A stretch of DNA of 64,000 bases from Episyrphus balteatus (Eukaryota; Arthropoda; Insecta; Diptera; Syrphidae): the NCBI RefSeq assembly GCF_945859705.1, contig NC_079134.1:161483718-161547717 (forward strand). The letters run 5' to 3'. How positions within the stretch are numbered: the first letter of the stretch is position 1; every line of letters starts with the position of its first letter. The notes below the pieces were generated by a model. That model worked only from the letters and a program-made list of their open reading frames with translations. It searched no databases and was not told the origin of the DNA. Positions 60,248 to 64,000 of this stretch are shown here, one piece after another. The position numbers and the translations under genes are program-made.

Positions 60248-62170
60248 CTTATTGATTAAGAGATTTAAACTCATAGTTCAAATATGTTGAAAACAACAAA
60301 GACAGTTAATACTTTAATAGCTCAAAATTTGTCAAATAAAAGTCAACAAAATACAAACAAAAATATTTTACCATTAAATATTAAACGTGAATTTATTTTT
60401 TTCTCTTTCCAGGTAAGCACAAAACACACAGCTCATTTGCCAGTTTAATTTAAAAAAAAAATTGAATAATTTGCACTTCAAGATAAATTAACCACAAAGG
60501 TATGTTAAACATCAATTGAATTTCCATTTAAAATTCACTTTGTATCATTATTCTCAAGAGAATTATTCTTCACAACTTGCACACACAAGTGCAATAAAGA
60601 AAAATAATACAAAAAAAAAAAAACAAATATTTGCATTACAAATTAAACCACTCTCTTAAATCAAATCAGGAAAAATAAATATTTTCCCATCAATTGACAC
60701 ACAAATGTTACATTTACTCATATATCACTGGCGAATGTGTGATAAAGTAAGCACAATTGACAGAATATTGTATAGCAGCGTAGGAGAGAGATTGTTTTTT
60801 GCGCTGCCATATTACATACACTCATATATGTACATAGTATTTCTACCACACCACTCCACTCCACCATCTCTGACATTTTCCTAATGACACTTTAATTAAA
60901 AACCGCAATCGATGACACTTAAGATGTCAATTCAAATAAAATGCTTACATAATAATATATGTTCGTTCGTAGACATTGCATTATATCGAAGAGAGTAGCT
61001 CAGTTCTTCGATCATAAAAGTACAATATATATAAGTGAATATGTGTGTGAGTGTGTGCGGTGGAATTCTTGACACCTGTCAGTTGATGGGATAGACTAAT
61101 GTATAAATCATCATTTTTGCAACTTCAACGACGACGACGATGAAAGCAATAGCAACGCCGACAACAGCACCACCACACAGCACACAGCACTATATTGCAA
61201 CTATTGCATGTGCAAATGAATTATTCAATTAAATTGAATGACTCCGAAATGGGGTCATCTCCTTTAACAGAGAATAAATAAATCCCCTCCCTAACATCTC
61301 TGTCTCCCGCGTTAACTGTCAGAATGACTTTAATGACTGTATATGTGGTGAGTTTCGAATTTCCAAGAGTGCCAACAGAAGACAAACCCACCCAAAAGTA
61401 TCATCCCTATATTAAACATGCAACTCAACTGCACTTTTATCGAACAAAAACTCATCCCTAGTTTTATGTGTTATACGAGTAGGTTCAGTATAACTACAAG
61501 TACGAACGAGGGTTACGCGTTATGGGGTCATAAAGCTTTAGCATGGTGGTAATAGTACTTTATATTTAAAAGCGAAATGTTTATGAGTTTCTTCTCATTA
61601 TACGAAGCTTTGGCCTCCTGCCATTTTGTTTTGCGAGCAAAGCGAATGAATAGTTGTTGTTGTTGTAGTATAGTTTTAATGTATCTTCGTATAGCCTTTT
61701 GCAAAAAGGACCATCCAAGTTATTATTTATGCATAAACCGTTAAGCTTACAAAAAGTATACTTATATTTGTAGGTAGGTATATATAGTTGCAACGTATAA
61801 TATTGTATGCATATCTATAAAGATACATCATCCGATTGTGGCATACAAACATAGTGTATAACACTGTGTTTGGCTTATGCTATGTCGGAAATGTAGAATT
61901 GTGGGCTACTTTTGGCGCAAAGGTTTTTCTCCCGACCGACAACTGAATAGAGTGAGAGAAGTCATTAAACGAAATTTATTGCCCACTTGGAAAATTGTTT
62001 CTGGTCTTGTTATATGGAATTGGAAATTGCCTTTCCATTTGATAGCCGGCTTATTTATGAATTTTTGTTTTTTTGTGAAACGTATGGATGATGGCACGAG
62101 AAACAATAAAGTTTTTTTACATACATACATATATTTGCATAGTTTTGGAGAGTTTGGGTTTGCTTATAAT
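60248..62170. other. Non-coding stretch
   Basis: No supported gene. A CGACGACGACGATG tract lies near 61129-61142, with CA- and GT-rich words around 61040-61060 and 61160-61190. The open frame at 61877-62215 starts in mixed sequence but runs into the next repeat and shows no domain. Confidence 0.4.
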
Positions 62171-62430
62171 ACAGGGTGGATCATACAAAACTCTAATTTT
62201 AATATTTTAAGTTAAAGTATTTATTTTTCTATTTGTGCCAGCATAAAACTTGTAAATCTTATCGGAATTTAATGAAACTTGGTGGAGATACATATTTGGA
62301 CCCAGACATGAACATAGGCTACTTTTTTTTAAAGCTTTGTCCCTTAAAAACAATTAAATCATGTCAAAGCATTGCTTACAATCAGTATTCAAACTATAAC
62401 AGAAATCGAATTGTTTCTATGTCACCCTGT
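62171..62430. mobile_element. Possible small element with ACAGGGTG inverted ends
   Basis: ACAGGGTG (62171-62178) and CACCCTGT (62423-62430) bound 260 bases without an ORF of interest. The end sequence resembles that at 51914 and 52691. The flanks show no clear target duplication, so the call is weak. Confidence 0.35.
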
Positions 62431-62991
62431 GTACATGATAATTTCGCACGGTAAAATGCAAAATGCCTGGCGTTAAGCCGACTTACGGCTTACAGTGCGG
62501 TGTATTCAATGTTTCCTCTGTGTTCATTCAAACACAATAGAGAGTGTAATCGCAATAAAAATTGTTTGCATTGTAAACGAAATAATTGAAATTTAAATTA
62601 TTTTATTTTAGTGGTTTCAAATAAATGTTGGTTTTGGTACATACCTACATTTATAATCTGGACCTGAAAAACGTACACAAAAAATATTTTTCAATATTCA
62701 TATACGAATCGAGGTTTTTACGTTATAGGTTAGAGTTAAAACAGGTTGTTATGGTTATCCGAAACAGAAGGCCATATGAATTAAAAGAATTTTATCTCTG
62801 GTCAATGGTTTTAATAAATGAAATTTCATTAAAAATAATAATATTTGTTCAACCAAAATAGCTAACTCTTATAGGCTTGGTTTTCTAATTTTATAATATT
62901 AATAATTGAAATAGATCATAACAATTGAACTATGTTTTAACCTTGATATTAAAATGTTATTTATTAATCGATTAATTGATTGTTTTCTGCG
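62431..62991. other. Non-coding stretch
   Basis: CCGACTTACGGCTTAC near 62478 gives a short GCCG/CGGC contrast; otherwise it is AT-rich. The open frame at 62625-62861 has no recognisable domain. Confidence 0.35.
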
Positions 62992-63312
62992 TTGGGCGCC
63001 ACTATTTTAACAATTTTTTTTTTCAATATTAATCTTTTTCAACACTCAACACTTTTACATTCGTATCTTCATCGAATTGCAAAAAAATATAAGCCTTGCT
63101 ATTTAAATTATCAATTAAATGTTTGTGTTCTGCGTTGGGCGCCACTTTTATGAAGACGCTTTTTTTAAACGAGTTGGGCGCCACTTAGACAATAAGAAAT
63201 TTTAACTCCTCTTTCAAAGACACTCTTCTACGTTGCCTATGGGATATTTTGTTACCAAGTAAGGCTTACGTTCTGTTGCGTTACCATCATTTTCATCCCG
63301 CGTTGGGCGCCA
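62992..63312 (-). repeat. GGCGCC-box tandem array I (minus, 4 units)
   Basis: Inverted boxes TTGGGCGCCA lie at 62992-63001, 63135-63144, 63174-63183 and 63303-63312. Three read GCGTTGGGCGCCACT. The third (GAGTTGGGCGCCACTTAG) is only 39 bases from its neighbour. The third and fourth units share AATAAKANNTTTTAACT and GGGATATTTTGTT-like segments downstream (63186-63250, 63316-63381), so this is a recent duplication. Confidence 0.85.
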
Positions 63313-64000
63313 CTTAAATAATATGGGATTTTAACTACTCTTCAAGGGCAATCTTACCCATTGCTTAGGGGATATTTTGTTCTCTGATAGGACTCAAGTC
63401 TTTAATTACAACTTGGACTTAATTTTATAAAATAAATCATCAGAGGCAATGAAAAAAACAAAAGTCTAAAAACTCACAAAATATAAAATCTTGTCTTCTA
63501 CAAAAATCAAATGAACATTGCATGACTCCTAATTTAGTCATCGTCACTTAACTTCAAGCCTCACAGCATCAACATAGCAATTTGAAAAAAAGGCCCCCCT
63601 TCAAAATCAATTAAGTATCTCTCTCACACAATTAGGTTTGACAGCGCCATAGGCATTCTTTTCAACCATAAAAAGAGCCTTGTCTTTATAATACCCGATG
63701 GCCTCTCATAAAACAAACAAACACAAAATAAATCCCCAAATGCGTCCCCAAACCAAGTCTTTCTTTAAATGGTAATCAAAACATTTTACAATTACTGAAA
63801 AAACAACTATCACAACTTCTGTTTGTTGTGTAGTTTACCTACTGTGTAAGTTTTGTGTATAGTCATCAGCTAATGTCTTTCAAAAGTCATAAATCAAAAT
63901 GTGCAACACTATAAATTTGCTGTGCGCGCACAGTTGGGCACCTCCTGTCTCTGAAGAGCAAGCAAAAAAAAAAAGTAAATAGCGCCAAAACAGCTTAAAC
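63313..64000. other. Non-coding stretch to the window end
   Basis: AT-rich to mixed sequence. No gene or further box was seen; GCGCGCAC near 63925-63931 is an isolated GC word. Confidence 0.4.

Noticed and set aside
61877..62215. 112-residue plus-strand ORF
   Set aside because: It runs into the putative ACAGGGTG-ended element at 62171 and has no recognisable motif; an antisense frame of similar quality overlaps it.

Overview
The window looks like non-coding, transposon- and repeat-rich nuclear DNA from an insect, probably a fly. The grounds are strong AT bias with many poly(A)/poly(T) runs, CAA/CAG-type simple repeats, a short 74-base intron-like gap, and several non-autonomous DNA transposons. 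The assignment is an inference; no gene identifies the species. No complete protein-coding gene, rRNA, tRNA or CRISPR array could be supported. It reads as a gene desert, a very large intron or a regulatory domain. Only a few coding-like scraps were found: a minus-strand multi-exon-like fragment at 1566-1990, a plus-strand exon-like fragment at 19030-19165, and two short ORFs at 39561-39656 and 49250-49375.

The dominant feature is a family of AT-rich monomers, usually 110-180 bases apart. They are strongly diverged from one another, yet each carries a nearly invariant box, TTAARTGGCGCCCAACG. I counted about 60 copies including variants. They lie in orientation-pure blocks: plus at 9.19-10.29 kb, minus at 11.39-12.14, plus at 14.27-15.79, minus at 17.69-19.00, plus at 20.73-21.59 and 22.79-23.41, plus at 27.56-27.71, plus at 29.50-30.27, single plus copies at 51.96 and 58.48, minus at 60.12-60.25 and minus at 62.99-63.31. 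Plus blocks lie left and minus blocks right of islands of ordinary sequence, so the boxes point at each other. The box equals the reverse complement of the mature tRNA-Lys(CUU) 3' end including CCA, that is a retroelement primer-binding site. It also resembles the fly CTCF core (AG[A/G]TGGCGC). Neither explanation accounts for the array layout. This is the best candidate for an undescribed system.

Transposable elements, left to right: a foldback-like element at 2079-4857 enclosing a TA-flanked element at 3149-4169; a long-terminal-inverted-repeat element at 25803-27313 with an internal duplication; a non-autonomous hAT at 32276-32944 with a perfect 8-base target duplication; a small element with a TTA duplication at 44484-44665; and two weaker CAGGGTG-ended candidates at 51914-52691 and 62171-62430.

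The right half holds other repeat systems: a degenerate GTGATACT-type minisatellite (about 32990-34195), five tandem 69-73 base units each able to fold into a hairpin (36088-36422), and an old dispersed family marked by TATAACAGT, CTGTCA and GTGAGGTGAATA segments between about 37.8 and 59 kb, including three tandem units of about 150 bases at 50.3 kb. CpG-denser patches near 6.84-6.94, 48.49-49.01 and 56.2-56.4 kb could be promoters or enhancers, but no transcript can be assigned.
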